A stretch of DNA of 64,000 bases, from NCBI RefSeq assembly GCF_000719265.1, contig NZ_JOFL01000004.1, forward strand, positions 124,001 to 188,000, in the 5' to 3' direction. Under the pieces are notes generated by a model. That model worked only from the letters and a program-made list of their open reading frames with translations. It did not search any database and had not been told where the DNA came from. The position numbers and the translations under genes were made by a program. Each line of letters begins with the position of its first letter. The first letter of the stretch is position 1. Of the stretch, positions 7,831 to 16,503 are shown in pieces. The DNA comes from Streptomyces roseoverticillatus (GTDB lineage: Bacteria > Actinomycetota > Actinomycetes > Streptomycetales > Streptomycetaceae).

Positions 7831-9290
7831 CGCAAAGGCTCCGATCCCAGGAGTTTTCTCCCTGGTATATTCCATGGTTCTGGAATGAATATCTGTTCAG
7901 CGCCGCCCACGTAGATGCCGCCCTGATTGGCGACGGGCCCCACGTAGACCTTGGTGCCGGCTGGGAACTCCATCCGGTACACCGTGTCGATCGGCGACGA
8001 TCCCTTTGATCCTCCAGTGGTCGGGTTAATCCAGTGGGGGAGCACTGCGGTGTCGATGCGAACATGGGCGACCGATGAGGGTGCCTCGCGGGTGAACCAT
8101 TTACCGAGCTCGTTGCCCTCGCCGTGCACGCCGCCGCGGTAGAAGACCGTCGGCTCGGTCAAAGTCACTTCATTGTATCGACCGCCTGCGAAATTAAGGG
8201 CCGGCGGGTCGTCTCCTTCGGCCAGAGGCCCTGGGTTCCGGACCATGTCGAATTCGTACAGTTCGTCCGCCGGTTCCTGCGGTTGCGTGGCGTCCGCGCT
8301 GTCGGAGGGCGGAGCCTCCCAGGGGTCGGGAGCCTCGTCACCCGAACCGTCGTTCGCAGGCCCGTCGCCGGACTCCGGGGCATCGGCCGGGTCTTCCGCC
8401 TCCGTGTCCCCGGCGCCCTCCGCAGCCGTCGGCTCCGGAGCGTCGTCCGACTGCTCGGCGCCCGCGTCGTGCGCGTCTACGGGGCCTGTTTCGGAGTCGG
8501 CGTCTTCCGCGTCCGTGGGTTCGGGGGCCTCGGCTTCGGCCTCCGGCTCCGGGGTGCCGGTTTCCTCTTCGGCTTCCGGTTCCGGGGCGTCGTCTGCCTG
8601 CTCTGCACCCGTTTCGTGTGCGTCTTCCGGGCCTGTTTCGGAATCTGCGTCCTCGGCACTCGCCGGTTCCGCGGCATCAGCGTCCGGCTGCTCGGTTTCC
8701 GGCTCCGGGGCGTCGTCCGCTTGCTCGGCACCCGTTTCCTGCGAGTCCTCCGCATCCGCCGGTTCCAGGGCGTCGGCGTCGGTCTGCTCGGACTCCGGTT
8801 CCGGGGCGTCGGTCTCTTCCGGTGCGCTGTCGGCTTCCTCTACGTCGGTCGGTTCCGGAGCGTCGTCCGTCTGCTCGGTGTCCGCGTCGCGTGCGTCCGT
8901 CGGTTCCGGGGCGTCCGCCGGGCTTGTGCCGGAGTCCGAACCTTCCGCGGTCTCCGGCTCCGGGGCGTCGGCTTCGGGCTGCTGCTCGGCCTTCGGTTCC
9001 GGGGCGTCGCTGTTCTCCGGTGCGTTGCCGGCTTCCCCTGCAGCCGTCGGCTCCGGAGCGTCGGTGTCCTCCGGCCTGTTGCCGGCCTCCTCCGCAGCCA
9101 TCGGCTCCGGGGCATCGTCCGCGTCCGCCTGCTCGGCGGACGCGTCGCGCGAGCCCGTGGGTTCCGGCGCATCCGCCGGGTCTGTGCTGGAGTCCGCATC
9201 CGCTGCCTGCGTCGGCTCCGGGGCGTCGACGGGCTCGGGAGGCGGGGCTTCCTGGGGCGGCGGGGGTTGCTCGGGCCGGCGATCGTCCAT
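7827..9290 (-). CDS. Acidic-repeat protein with C-terminal toxin-like (possibly ADP-ribosyltransferase-like) domain
   Basis: The product is 487 residues, starting at ATG 9290; no clear RBS is seen. Residues 1 to about 340 are low-complexity and extremely acidic, built on a DAPEP(T/E) motif repeated more than ten times with Asp/Glu/Ala spacers. The last 140 residues are compositionally normal: TVFYRGGVHGEGNELGKWFT, then VLPHWINPTTGGSKGSSPID, YRMEFPAGTKVYVGPVANQG and VGGAEQIFIPEPW. An early Arg in YRGG, a Ser/Thr-containing strand and a late EQ-rich strand recall NAD-using ADP-ribosyltransferase toxin tips of polymorphic toxins. The match is by pattern only and the catalytic residues are not proven. 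There is no signal peptide, WXG/LXG or RHS region. The gene is coupled to the small gene downstream. Confidence 0.6.
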   Translation of the reverse strand: MDDRRPEQPPPPQEAPPPEPVDAPEPTQAADADSSTDPADAPEPTGSRDASAEQADADDAPEPMAAEEAGNRPEDTDAPEPTAAGEAGNAPENSDAPEPKAEQQPEADAPEPETAEGSDSGTSPADAPEPTDARDADTEQTDDAPEPTDVEEADSAPEETDAPEPESEQTDADALEPADAEDSQETGAEQADDAPEPETEQPDADAAEPASAEDADSETGPEDAHETGAEQADDAPEPEAEEETGTPEPEAEAEAPEPTDAEDADSETGPVDAHDAGAEQSDDAPEPTAAEGAGDTEAEDPADAPESGDGPANDGSGDEAPDPWEAPPSDSADATQPQEPADELYEFDMVRNPGPLAEGDDPPALNFAGGRYNEVTLTEPTVFYRGGVHGEGNELGKWFTREAPSSVAHVRIDTAVLPHWINPTTGGSKGSSPIDTVYRMEFPAGTKVYVGPVANQGGIYVGGAEQIFIPEPWNIPGRKLLGSEPLR

Positions 9291-9402
9291 GATCGGAATT
9301 CTGACATTGCCACGTCAAAGCGCTTGAGTCGCAGTCACATGGGAGGCCGCTCAAGGGGCGGGGGTGCCTTCGAACCGTTCGGGGCTGTGCATGTGAGAAC
9401 CG

Positions 9403-9440
9403 GGCCCGGCCGCGGCGTGCGTCTCGGGGCCGGGCCTTTT
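9403..9440. terminator. Probable intrinsic terminator
   Basis: Arms GGCCCGGCC (9403-9411) and GGCCGGGCC (9428-9436) are followed by TTTT on the plus strand. It lies between the DUF397 gene and the start of the acidic-repeat gene, both leftward, so it separates the two transcription units. On the minus strand the T-tract is absent, so termination of the DUF397 transcript would rely on the stem alone. Confidence 0.5.
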
Positions 9441-9444
9441 GCGC

Positions 9445-9648
9445 TCACCGTTCGGCGTGGGGAGCCAGGCGGCCGTCCTTGGCGGCGCGGATGAGGGCGC
9501 GGAGCGCGGCGGGGGGCGCGGTGAGTATGAGATCGGGGGCGTCGCTCTCCCGGAGTCGTATGGTTCCGGCGGCGGTCCCCGGGGCGACGTAGAGGCAGTT
9601 GGCGGCGTTGCCGCTGTACGAGGACTTCTGCCAGCTGTGAATGGACAC
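9445..9648 (-). CDS. DUF397 domain protein
   Basis: The product is 67 residues. The DUF397 hallmark is present: WQKSSYSGNAANCLYVA, then a strand with IRLRESDAPD and a C-terminal helix (LRALIRAAKDGRLA). Proteins of this family are small regulators or partners encoded next to XRE/DUF5753 proteins in Streptomyces, as in whiJ-like and abaA-like loci. The gene starts 12 bp after the XRE gene stop, so the two are almost certainly co-transcribed. A role as antagonist or partner of the XRE protein is known for some relatives and inferred here. Confidence 0.9.
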   Translation of the reverse strand: MSIHSWQKSSYSGNAANCLYVAPGTAAGTIRLRESDAPDLILTAPPAALRALIRAAKDGRLAPHAER

Positions 9649-9660
9649 GGCGTTCCTTCG

Positions 9661-10515
9661 TCAGATGTCGCGTGCGATGCGGTGGATCGCGTCGCGTGAC
9701 GCTTCCGGCTTCAGGGTGAGGGATTCCAGCCGGTCCAGGGTGCTGCGGTATCTGGCCAGTTGCGGCTGAGTGTCCAGGAACTCGGAGCCGTGATCCGTGT
9801 CGAGCTGGACGGTGTCCATGTGCGGTACTTCCCCACCGAGGTAGACGACCGATTGCCCCGAGCTGGGCAAGGTGCCCGCCTCGAAGGGGATCACCAGCAC
9901 GGTGATGTGGTCCCGCTCGCTCATGGTGAGCATGTGCTGGAGCTGCGCGCGGGCCACGTTCCGGCCGCCGAAGTGCATGCGCAGCGCGGCCTCGTGGATG
10001 ATCGCGGTCAGTGGGGTCGGCCGCTCGCCGTAGATCACTGCCTGCCGCTTGATCCGGTACGAGACCCGGTGCTCCACCTCGTGCGGTGGCAGCGGGGGCT
10101 CGATGCTGCCGATGATCGCGTGGGCATGCTCCCGGGTCTGCAACAGCCCGGGCATGTGGATGATGCAGGCGATCCGCATGGACTGCGCGTGGTGCTCCAG
10201 CTCGGCCATGTCGAGCATGCTCGGTGGGAGGATCTCGCGGTACTCCTCCCACCAGCCGCGGGTCCGGCCGCCGGTCATTCCCGTGAGGGCGTCGATCAGC
10301 GGCTGATCCGAGCAGCCGTACGCGCGAGCCATGGCACGGACCTTGTCCGCACTGACCGCGTAGCCGCCGGACTCGACACTGCTGACGCGTGACTGGGACG
10401 AGCCGAGCAGCGCTCCGGCTTGGGTGGCGTTGAGATCCGCCTGCTCGCGCAGCCGGCGCAGCTCCGTGCCCAGTCGTCGTTGCCGGATAGTCGGCGGAAG
10501 CTTGATCCGGGCCAT
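9661..10515 (-). CDS. XRE-family regulator with DUF5753 ligand-sensing domain
   Basis: The product is 284 residues, starting at ATG 10515 behind AGGAGGGG; a longer form from 10566 lacks an RBS. An N-terminal helix-turn-helix at about 8-65 (LGTELRRLREQADLNATQAG, SSQSRVSSVESG) is followed by a DUF5753 domain. That domain contains WWEEYREILPPSMLDMAELE, QSMRIACIIHMPGLLQTREHA and IPFEAGTLPSSGQSVVYLGG. This is the WhiJ-like architecture of the many paralogous regulators of Streptomyces development. It forms a unit with the DUF397 gene and faces a divergent small gene across two palindromes, so autoregulation is likely (inference). Confidence 0.92.
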   Translation of the reverse strand: MARIKLPPTIRQRRLGTELRRLREQADLNATQAGALLGSSQSRVSSVESGGYAVSADKVRAMARAYGCSDQPLIDALTGMTGGRTRGWWEEYREILPPSMLDMAELEHHAQSMRIACIIHMPGLLQTREHAHAIIGSIEPPLPPHEVEHRVSYRIKRQAVIYGERPTPLTAIIHEAALRMHFGGRNVARAQLQHMLTMSERDHITVLVIPFEAGTLPSSGQSVVYLGGEVPHMDTVQLDTDHGSEFLDTQPQLARYRSTLDRLESLTLKPEASRDAIHRIARDI

Positions 10516-10537
10516 TGCGCGATCCCCTCCTGTCACC

Positions 10538-10582
10538 CACACGAGGTGTGTTATGACGTATCTCATCGAGAAAGCTCGATGA
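10538..10582. promoter_or_regulatory. Two candidate operators between divergent regulator and small acidic gene
   Basis: CACAC-GAG-GTGTG (10538-10550) and TCATCGAG-AAAG-CTCGATGA (10563-10582) are perfect inverted repeats with 5- and 8-bp arms. They are AT-richer than the surroundings and sit just upstream of the XRE start and about 100 bp upstream of the divergent gene. They are suitable binding sites for the adjacent XRE protein, but no binding data can be read from sequence. Confidence 0.5.
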
Positions 10583-10685
10583 ATCCTAACTGCTGGCTAT
10601 GGTGTAACTCAGGTGCCGGGCTGGGGTGTTGCCCCGCTGATCGCGGCATGCCCCCTGCTCGACTCCTCGGTGACAGGAGACTTCC

Positions 10686-11042
10686 ATGGCTGCTGAAACC
10701 CCGCAGGGCTCCGGCCCCGGCTCACTCGATCGTGACTTCGAATTCGACCTGGACGAAGAGATCTGCGCCCTCGTCCTCGACTCCGCGCCGCGGATGTTCG
10801 CGATCGTCCAGGAGACCGACCTGGCGGAAGGCGTCACGGACGCGGAGGTCGTCGCCTGGGGCATCGCCCACGAGGACGGCCCCGTGGACGTCATCGGCGC
10901 CAACGGCCACAACACCCTGCGGCTCCGCTCACCCGAGCGGGCCCTGTGGTGGTACGGCGAGAAATGCGGCGAGCGAGCCCGCCTCGTATGGCTCGGTCCC
11001 GCCGGGGCGGCCGCGCTCGACAACCCGGTTGCCGTGCGGTGA
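10686..11042 (+). CDS. Small acidic hypothetical protein
   Basis: The product is 118 residues, starting at ATG 10686 behind GACAGGAGAC. No family is recognised. The N-terminus is acidic and disordered (DRDFEFDLDEEI), followed by helices and strands including ALVLDSAPRMFAIVQETDLA, VVAWGIAHEDGPVDVIGANG and ERALWWYGEKCGERARLVWL. It is probably cytosolic. It is divergent from the XRE/DUF397 pair, an arrangement common for small Streptomyces proteins of unknown role that travel with WhiJ-like regulators, so it may be a target of that regulator (inference). Confidence 0.75.
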   Translation: MAAETPQGSGPGSLDRDFEFDLDEEICALVLDSAPRMFAIVQETDLAEGVTDAEVVAWGIAHEDGPVDVIGANGHNTLRLRSPERALWWYGEKCGERARLVWLGPAGAAALDNPVAVR

Positions 11043-11453
11043 TCGGGGCATCGCGCAGGTCGCGCCGTCCCGGCTGGCGGAGATGGCGACGGAGCGGGAG
11101 GTCATGGACACGGCCAGGGCGCAGGTCGCCGATGGGTGAATAGGGCTGGGAGTACGACCCCGACGCCCGGCACGTCATCGGCGGGGCCGGTCGCCCGGGT
11201 GCAGGAGGAAGTTCTCCCCGGAGGGATGCTCCAGTATCTGACCGTCGTGCGGCAGCAGTGCCTATACATCGTCCAGGTCATCGCCTGGCCACTCTGACCG
11301 GCGCCGGCGCGGGCGGGGGCGTCCCGGGCCCCGGAACCGTCGGGCCGCGGTTGTCGGCGCTCCGTCGTAGGCTGGGCTCACCCGGCCCGTGGACACGTGT
11401 CGGGCCGTTCGCGTTGTCCACCCCTCGCTCCACCCGGGACGGAAAAAGCCCTC
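11043..11453. other. Gap before mfd, possible degraded coding remnants
   Basis: No intact gene is visible. Short stretches read like protein (for example LAEMATEREVMDTARAQVAD ending at 11139, and a 32-residue frame from GTG 11199 to TGA 11295) but lack ribosome sites and family matches. They may be remnants of a gene lost next to the accessory block. A TAGGCTGGGCT at about 11369 could belong to the mfd promoter, about 75 bp before its ATG. Confidence 0.35.
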
Positions 11454-14400
11454 ATGAGCCTGCACGGTCTGCTCGACGCCGTCGTCTACGATCCGGCGCT
11501 CGCCGAAGCGGTGAAGGCCGCGGCCGACGGCAACCGCCCGCACGTCGACCTCGTTGGCCCGTCCGCCGCCCGGCCCTTCGCCGTCGCCGCGCTCGCCCGG
11601 GACGCCAAACGGCCCGTCCTGGCGGTGACCGCCACCGGCCGTGAGGCCGAGGATCTGGCGGCGGCGCTGCGTTCGCTGCTGCCGCCGGACGGCGTCGTGG
11701 AGTTCCCGGCCTGGGAGACGCTGCCCCACGAGCGCCTCTCGCCCCGCTCGGACACCGTCGGCCGCCGCCTGGCCGTGCTGCGCCGGCTCGCGCACCCGCG
11801 CAAGGACGATCCGGCGGCGGGGCCGGTCAGCGTGGTCGTCGCGCCGATCCGGTCCGTGCTGCAGCCGCAGGTGAAGGGGCTCGGCGACCTGGAGCCGGTC
11901 AGCCTGCGCTCGGGGCGGAGCGCCGACCTGGAGGAGATCGTGGAGGCGCTGGCGGCCGCCGCGTACTCCCGGGTCGAACTGGTGGAGAAGCGCGGCGAGT
12001 TCGCCGTCCGCGGCGGCATCCTGGACGTCTTCCCGCCGACCGAGGAGCACCCGCTCCGGGTCGAGTTCTGGGGCGACGAGGTCGAGGAGATCCGTTACTT
12101 CAAGGTCGCCGACCAGCGTTCGCTGGAGGTCGCCGAGCACGGCCTGTGGGCGCCGCCCTGCCGTGAGCTGCTGCTGACGGAGGACGTACGGCAGAGGGCG
12201 GCGGCCCTCGCCGAGGAGCACCCGGAGCTCGGCGAGCTGCTCTCCAAGATCGCCGAGGGCATCGCGGTGGAGGGCATGGAGTCCCTCGCCCCCGTCCTGG
12301 TGGACGAGATGGAGCTGCTGCTGGACGTGCTGCCGGCGGGCGCGATGACGGTCGTGTGCGACCCGGAGCGGGTGCGGACCCGCGCCGCGGACCTCGTGGC
12401 CACCAGCCAGGAGTTCCTGCAGGCGTCCTGGGCGGCGACGGCCGGCGGCGGCGAGGCCCCCATCGACGTGAACGCGGCCTCCCTGTGGGGCATCGCGGAC
12501 GTCCGCGACCGCGCCCGCGAGCTCGGCCAGATGTGGTGGTCGGTGAGCCCCTTCGCGGCCGACGAGGAGCCCGACGGCGACACGCTCAAGCTCGGCATGC
12601 ACGCTCCGGAGACGTACCGCGGCGACACCGCCCGCGCGCTCGCCGACACCAAGGGCTGGCTGGCCGACGGCTGGCGCACCGTCTTCGTCACGGAGGGCCA
12701 CGGCCCCGCGGCCCGTACGGTCGAGGTCCTCGGCGGCGAGGGCATCGCCGCCCGCCTGGACGCGGATGTCGACGGCCTGTCGCCGTCCGTCGTCCACGTC
12801 TCCTGCGGCAGCCTCGACAACGGCTTCGTGCACCCGGGCCTGAAGGTCGCCGTCCTGACCGAGACGGACCTGTCCGGGCAGAAGTCCGTCAGCAAGGACA
12901 TGGGCCGGATGCCGGCCCGCCGCCGCAAGACCATCGACCCGCTGACGCTGCAGGCGGGCGACTACATCGTCCACGAGCAGCACGGCGTCGGCCGCTACAT
13001 CGAGATGGTGCAGCGCACCGTCCAGGGCGCCACCCGCGAGTACCTGCTCGTGGAGTACGCGCCCGCCAAGCGCGGCCAGCCCGGCGACCGCCTCTACATC
13101 CCGACCGACCAGCTGGAGCAGGTCACCAAGTACGTCGGCGGCGAGGCCCCCACCCTGCACCGCCTCGGCGGCGCGGACTGGACGAAGACGAAGGCGCGCG
13201 CCAAGAAGGCCGTCAAGGAGATCGCCGCCGACCTGATCAAGCTGTACTCGGCGCGCATGGCCGCCCCCGGCCACACCTTCGGCCCCGACACCCCCTGGCA
13301 GCGGGAGCTGGAGGACGCCTTCCCGTACGCGGAGACGCCCGACCAGCTCACGACCATCGCCGAGGTCAAGGAGGACATGGAGAAGTCCGTCCCCATGGAC
13401 CGCCTGATCTGCGGCGACGTCGGCTATGGCAAGACGGAGATCGCGGTCCGCGCCGCGTTCAAGGCCGTGCAGGACGGCAAGCAGGTGGCGGTGCTCGTGC
13501 CGACCACGCTGCTGGTGCAGCAGCACTTCGGCACGTTCTCCGAGCGGTACGCGCAGTTCCCGGTGGTCACCAAGGCCCTGTCCCGCTTCCAGACGGACGC
13601 CGAGGCCAAGGCCGTGCTGGAGGGCCTGCGCGACGGCTCGGTCGACATCGTCATCGGCACGCACCGCCTGTTCTCGTCCGAGACGAAGTTCAAGGACCTG
13701 GGTCTCGTCATCGTCGACGAGGAGCAGCGCTTCGGCGTCGAGCACAAGGAACAGCTGAAGAAGCTGCGGGCCAACGTCGACGTCCTGACGATGTCCGCCA
13801 CCCCGATCCCGCGCACCCTGGAGATGGCGGTCACCGGCATCCGCGAGATGTCGACCATCACCACCCCGCCGGAGGAACGCCACCCGGTGCTGACCTTCGT
13901 GGGCCCGTACGACCAGAAGCAGATCGGCGCCGCGATCCGCCGCGAGCTGCTGCGCGAGGGCCAGGTCTTCTACATCCACAACCGGGTGGAGTCCATCGAC
14001 CGGGCGGCCGCGCGGCTGCGCGAGATCGTGCCGGAGGCGCGGATCCAGACCGCGCACGGGCAGATGGGCGAGAGCCGGCTGGAGCAGGTCGTCGTCGACT
14101 TCTGGGAGAAGAAGTTCGACGTGCTGGTCTCGACCACGATCGTCGAGTCCGGCATCGACATCTCCAACGCCAACACGCTGATCGTGGAGCGGGGCGACAA
14201 CTTCGGGCTGTCGCAGCTGCACCAGCTGCGCGGCCGCGTCGGCCGCAGCCGCGAGCGCGGCTACGCCTACTTCCTCTACCCGCCGGAGAAGCCGCTGACC
14301 GAGACCGCCCACGAGCGGCTCGCCACCATCGCCCAGCACACGGAGATGGGCGCCGGCATGTACGTGGCCATGAAGGACCTGGAGATCCGCGGCGCGGGCA

Positions 14401-14987
14401 ACCTCCTCGGCGGCGAGCAGTCCGGCCACATCGCGGGCGTCGGCTTCGACCTCTACATCCGGATGGTCGGCGAGGCCGTGGCGGACTACCGGGCGTCGGT
14501 CGAGGGCGGCGAGGAGCAGCCCGAGGCCCCCCTCGAAGTCAAGATCGAACTGCCGGTGGACGCGCACGTCCCGCACGACTACGCCCCCGGCGAGCGCCTG
14601 CGCCTGCAGGCCTACCGCGCGATCGCTTCCGCGAACAGCGAGGAGGACATCCGCGCCGTCCGCGAGGAGCTCACCGACCGCTACGGCAAGCTGCCGGAGC
14701 CCGTGGAGAACCTGCTGCTCGTCGCGGGCCTGCGCATGCTGGCCCGGGCGTGCGGCGTCTCCGACATCACCCTCCAGGGCTCCAATGTCCGCTTCGGCCC
14801 GGTGGAGCTGCGCGAGTCCCAGGAGCTGCGCCTCAAGCGGCTCTACCCGCGCACGGTCATGAAGCCGGCCACGAAGCAGATCCTGGTGCCCCGCCCGGCC
14901 ACCCGCCCGATCGGCGGCAAGCCCCTGGTCGGGCGGGAGCTGCTGGCGTGGACGGGCGAGTTCCTGACCACGATCCTGGGGTCGTAG
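11454..14987 (+). CDS. mfd: Transcription-repair coupling factor Mfd
   Basis: The product is 1177 residues, a normal length, starting at ATG 11454; a GTG at 11397 would add 19 unlikely residues. The UvrB-like N-terminal domain, RNA polymerase-interacting domain (DYIVHEQHGVGRYIEMVQRT) and SF2 translocase are all present. The translocase has motif I GDVGYGKTEIA near residue 655, LVPTTLLVQQHF, DEEQRFGV near 755, TMSATPIPRTLEMA, ESGIDISNANTLIVERGDNF and QLRGRVGR. The TRCF C-terminal domain follows. Mfd removes RNA polymerase stalled at lesions and recruits UvrA. It converges on the DUF2079 gene with only 31 bp between them. Confidence 0.98.
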   Translation: MSLHGLLDAVVYDPALAEAVKAAADGNRPHVDLVGPSAARPFAVAALARDAKRPVLAVTATGREAEDLAAALRSLLPPDGVVEFPAWETLPHERLSPRSDTVGRRLAVLRRLAHPRKDDPAAGPVSVVVAPIRSVLQPQVKGLGDLEPVSLRSGRSADLEEIVEALAAAAYSRVELVEKRGEFAVRGGILDVFPPTEEHPLRVEFWGDEVEEIRYFKVADQRSLEVAEHGLWAPPCRELLLTEDVRQRAAALAEEHPELGELLSKIAEGIAVEGMESLAPVLVDEMELLLDVLPAGAMTVVCDPERVRTRAADLVATSQEFLQASWAATAGGGEAPIDVNAASLWGIADVRDRARELGQMWWSVSPFAADEEPDGDTLKLGMHAPETYRGDTARALADTKGWLADGWRTVFVTEGHGPAARTVEVLGGEGIAARLDADVDGLSPSVVHVSCGSLDNGFVHPGLKVAVLTETDLSGQKSVSKDMGRMPARRRKTIDPLTLQAGDYIVHEQHGVGRYIEMVQRTVQGATREYLLVEYAPAKRGQPGDRLYIPTDQLEQVTKYVGGEAPTLHRLGGADWTKTKARAKKAVKEIAADLIKLYSARMAAPGHTFGPDTPWQRELEDAFPYAETPDQLTTIAEVKEDMEKSVPMDRLICGDVGYGKTEIAVRAAFKAVQDGKQVAVLVPTTLLVQQHFGTFSERYAQFPVVTKALSRFQTDAEAKAVLEGLRDGSVDIVIGTHRLFSSETKFKDLGLVIVDEEQRFGVEHKEQLKKLRANVDVLTMSATPIPRTLEMAVTGIREMSTITTPPEERHPVLTFVGPYDQKQIGAAIRRELLREGQVFYIHNRVESIDRAAARLREIVPEARIQTAHGQMGESRLEQVVVDFWEKKFDVLVSTTIVESGIDISNANTLIVERGDNFGLSQLHQLRGRVGRSRERGYAYFLYPPEKPLTETAHERLATIAQHTEMGAGMYVAMKDLEIRGAGNLLGGEQSGHIAGVGFDLYIRMVGEAVADYRASVEGGEEQPEAPLEVKIELPVDAHVPHDYAPGERLRLQAYRAIASANSEEDIRAVREELTDRYGKLPEPVENLLLVAGLRMLARACGVSDITLQGSNVRFGPVELRESQELRLKRLYPRTVMKPATKQILVPRPATRPIGGKPLVGRELLAWTGEFLTTILGS

Positions 14988-15018
14988 AGGCAGCCGGGGA
15001 CGGAGGGGGCGGCGGGGG

Positions 15019-16503
15019 TCAGGAGGCCCCTGCTTCCGCCTTCTTCAGCACCGCGTAACCCCCCTCGCCCCCGAGGAAGGCGTACCGCACCCCCGGATGC
15101 ATCCGCTCCCCGTCCGCGATGACGTCCTCCCGGCTCTTGCCGTCGCCGAGGCGCATGGCTATGTAGTCGGGGGTGATGCCGCGGGTGTCGCCGATCCAGA
15201 AGACCCGGCACCGGCCGGCGAGGCGGCTTATCGGGGCTATGTCGGACTCGACGGTCGCCCCGTCGGGGATGCGGTCCAGGAGCCGTTCGGTCGCGCGGAC
15301 GCTCTCCGGGACGCTGTACGTGGCGGACTCGGTCAGGGAGTACAGGGGCAGGGACGCGGTCAGGGCGAGGGACGCGGCGAGGACCGCGCCGGGCAGGTGG
15401 TGCGCGTAGGAGCGCAGGAGCGGGCGCCGGCTGTCGCGGCTCCGGGCCAGGGCGTCGGTGAGCGCGATGAGGACGACGGGCATCAGGACGGCGTTGTAGT
15501 GCCAGTCCGTGCTCCAGTAGTGGTCGTCGTGGGAGGCGAACCGCCAGGCCAGGGTCGGCACGGCGGCGATCAGGACGGGGGACCGCAGGGCCAGCAGGCC
15601 GGTGGTGGGCAGCAGGATCCACAGCAGGGTGCGTATCGCGGTGTCGGCGGGGATCGTGGCCGGGGATCCGTCGGCCCCGCCGCCGTCGAGCTTGTTCCAG
15701 TAGTCGTAGGCGCCGCTGGTGTTGAAGCCGGGGATGATCAGCCCGAAGGTGATCGCGGCCGCCGCCAGGCCGAAGGCCACCAGGCCGGTGGCCAGCGGGG
15801 CCGCTCCCCGGGGGACGCCCTCGCCGCGGGACTTCGCGCCGCGCAGCCGGATCAGGATGATCACGCCGATCGCGGCCGCCGTGATGCCCAGGTCCTCCTT
15901 GACCAGGACGAGGGGCACGGCCCACCAGACCGCGGCCCGCCAGCGCCCGCGCACCACCGCTTCGAGGGAGAAGGCGAGCATCGGCATCGCGAAGGCGATC
16001 TCGTGGAAGTCGAAGTCGACCGCGCGCTGGACGCCCCACGACAGGCCGTAGGCGATGCCGATGGCCAGCCCGCGCTTGCGGCCGAGCAGCCCGGCGGCGA
16101 GCCGGGCGACCGGTATCGCGGACAGGGCGAAGAGCGCGGCCTGGGCGACGAGCAGGGTGACCGGGGTGGGGAAGAGCCGGTAGAGGGGGGCGAGGAGCGC
16201 GGTGACCGGGCTGAAGTGGTCGCCGAGGATGTTGGTGCCCGGGCCCTTGAGGTCGGCTATGGGCGCCTGGAGGTGGGCGTAGCCGCGGACGGCCTGCTCG
16301 AAGATGCCCAGGTCCCAGGACATGGTGAGCATGCGGCGGTGCCGGCACAGGGACAGCGCGGTGTAGAGGACGAAGAGGACGCCCGCGAGCCAGTACGGAT
16401 CCCAGCGCGGGGTGCGCAGGGCCGTGGCGCGGGGCCGGGCGCCCGGGGCCGCCTCGGCCGCGGGCCCGCCCGGTGCCGGAACGGTGGCGGCGGCCGAGTC
16501 CAT
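15019..16503 (-). CDS. DUF2079 multispanning membrane protein
   Basis: The product is 494 residues, starting at ATG 16503 behind AAAGGA. Ten or more hydrophobic helices are visible (WLAGVLFVLYTALSL, VTLLVAQAALFALSAIPVA, LGITAAAIGVIILIRLRG, others). Family landmarks are WDLGIFEQAV in the first loop, GDHFSPVTALLAPLYRLFP, and DFHEIAFAMPMLAFSLEAVV, plus a soluble C-terminal part (LLDRIPDGATVESDIAPISR, YAFLGGEGGYAVL). DUF2079 proteins resemble GT-C glycosyltransferases of the lipid-linked sugar-using kind, but no reaction is established. The gene is monocistronic. It has a Pro/Ala-rich cytosolic N-terminal tail of about 35 residues. Confidence 0.88.
   Translation of the reverse strand: MDSAAATVPAPGGPAAEAAPGARPRATALRTPRWDPYWLAGVLFVLYTALSLCRHRRMLTMSWDLGIFEQAVRGYAHLQAPIADLKGPGTNILGDHFSPVTALLAPLYRLFPTPVTLLVAQAALFALSAIPVARLAAGLLGRKRGLAIGIAYGLSWGVQRAVDFDFHEIAFAMPMLAFSLEAVVRGRWRAAVWWAVPLVLVKEDLGITAAAIGVIILIRLRGAKSRGEGVPRGAAPLATGLVAFGLAAAAITFGLIIPGFNTSGAYDYWNKLDGGGADGSPATIPADTAIRTLLWILLPTTGLLALRSPVLIAAVPTLAWRFASHDDHYWSTDWHYNAVLMPVVLIALTDALARSRDSRRPLLRSYAHHLPGAVLAASLALTASLPLYSLTESATYSVPESVRATERLLDRIPDGATVESDIAPISRLAGRCRVFWIGDTRGITPDYIAMRLGDGKSREDVIADGERMHPGVRYAFLGGEGGYAVLKKAEAGAS

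Noticed and set aside
7831..7875. Longer start (7875) for the immunity-like gene
   Set aside because: The ATG at 7830 overlaps the upstream TGA as ATGA and has a suitable leader; the extra residues are unlike a natural N-terminus.
7900..8200. C-terminal domain considered as a canonical TNT (NAD glycohydrolase) toxin
   Set aside because: The expected TNT motif order was not convincing by eye; only a general YRGG and late EQ pattern is visible, so I left the class open.
8300..9250. Dense repeats in the acidic-protein gene that could be read as a CRISPR or satellite array
   Set aside because: The frame stays open for the whole stretch and the repeat period follows the DAPEP peptide motif; unit lengths vary and there are no unique spacers.
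11199..11297. Short frame from GTG 11199 resembling a peptide
   Set aside because: Only 32 residues, no ribosome site and no family signal; kept as possible debris in the gap entry.
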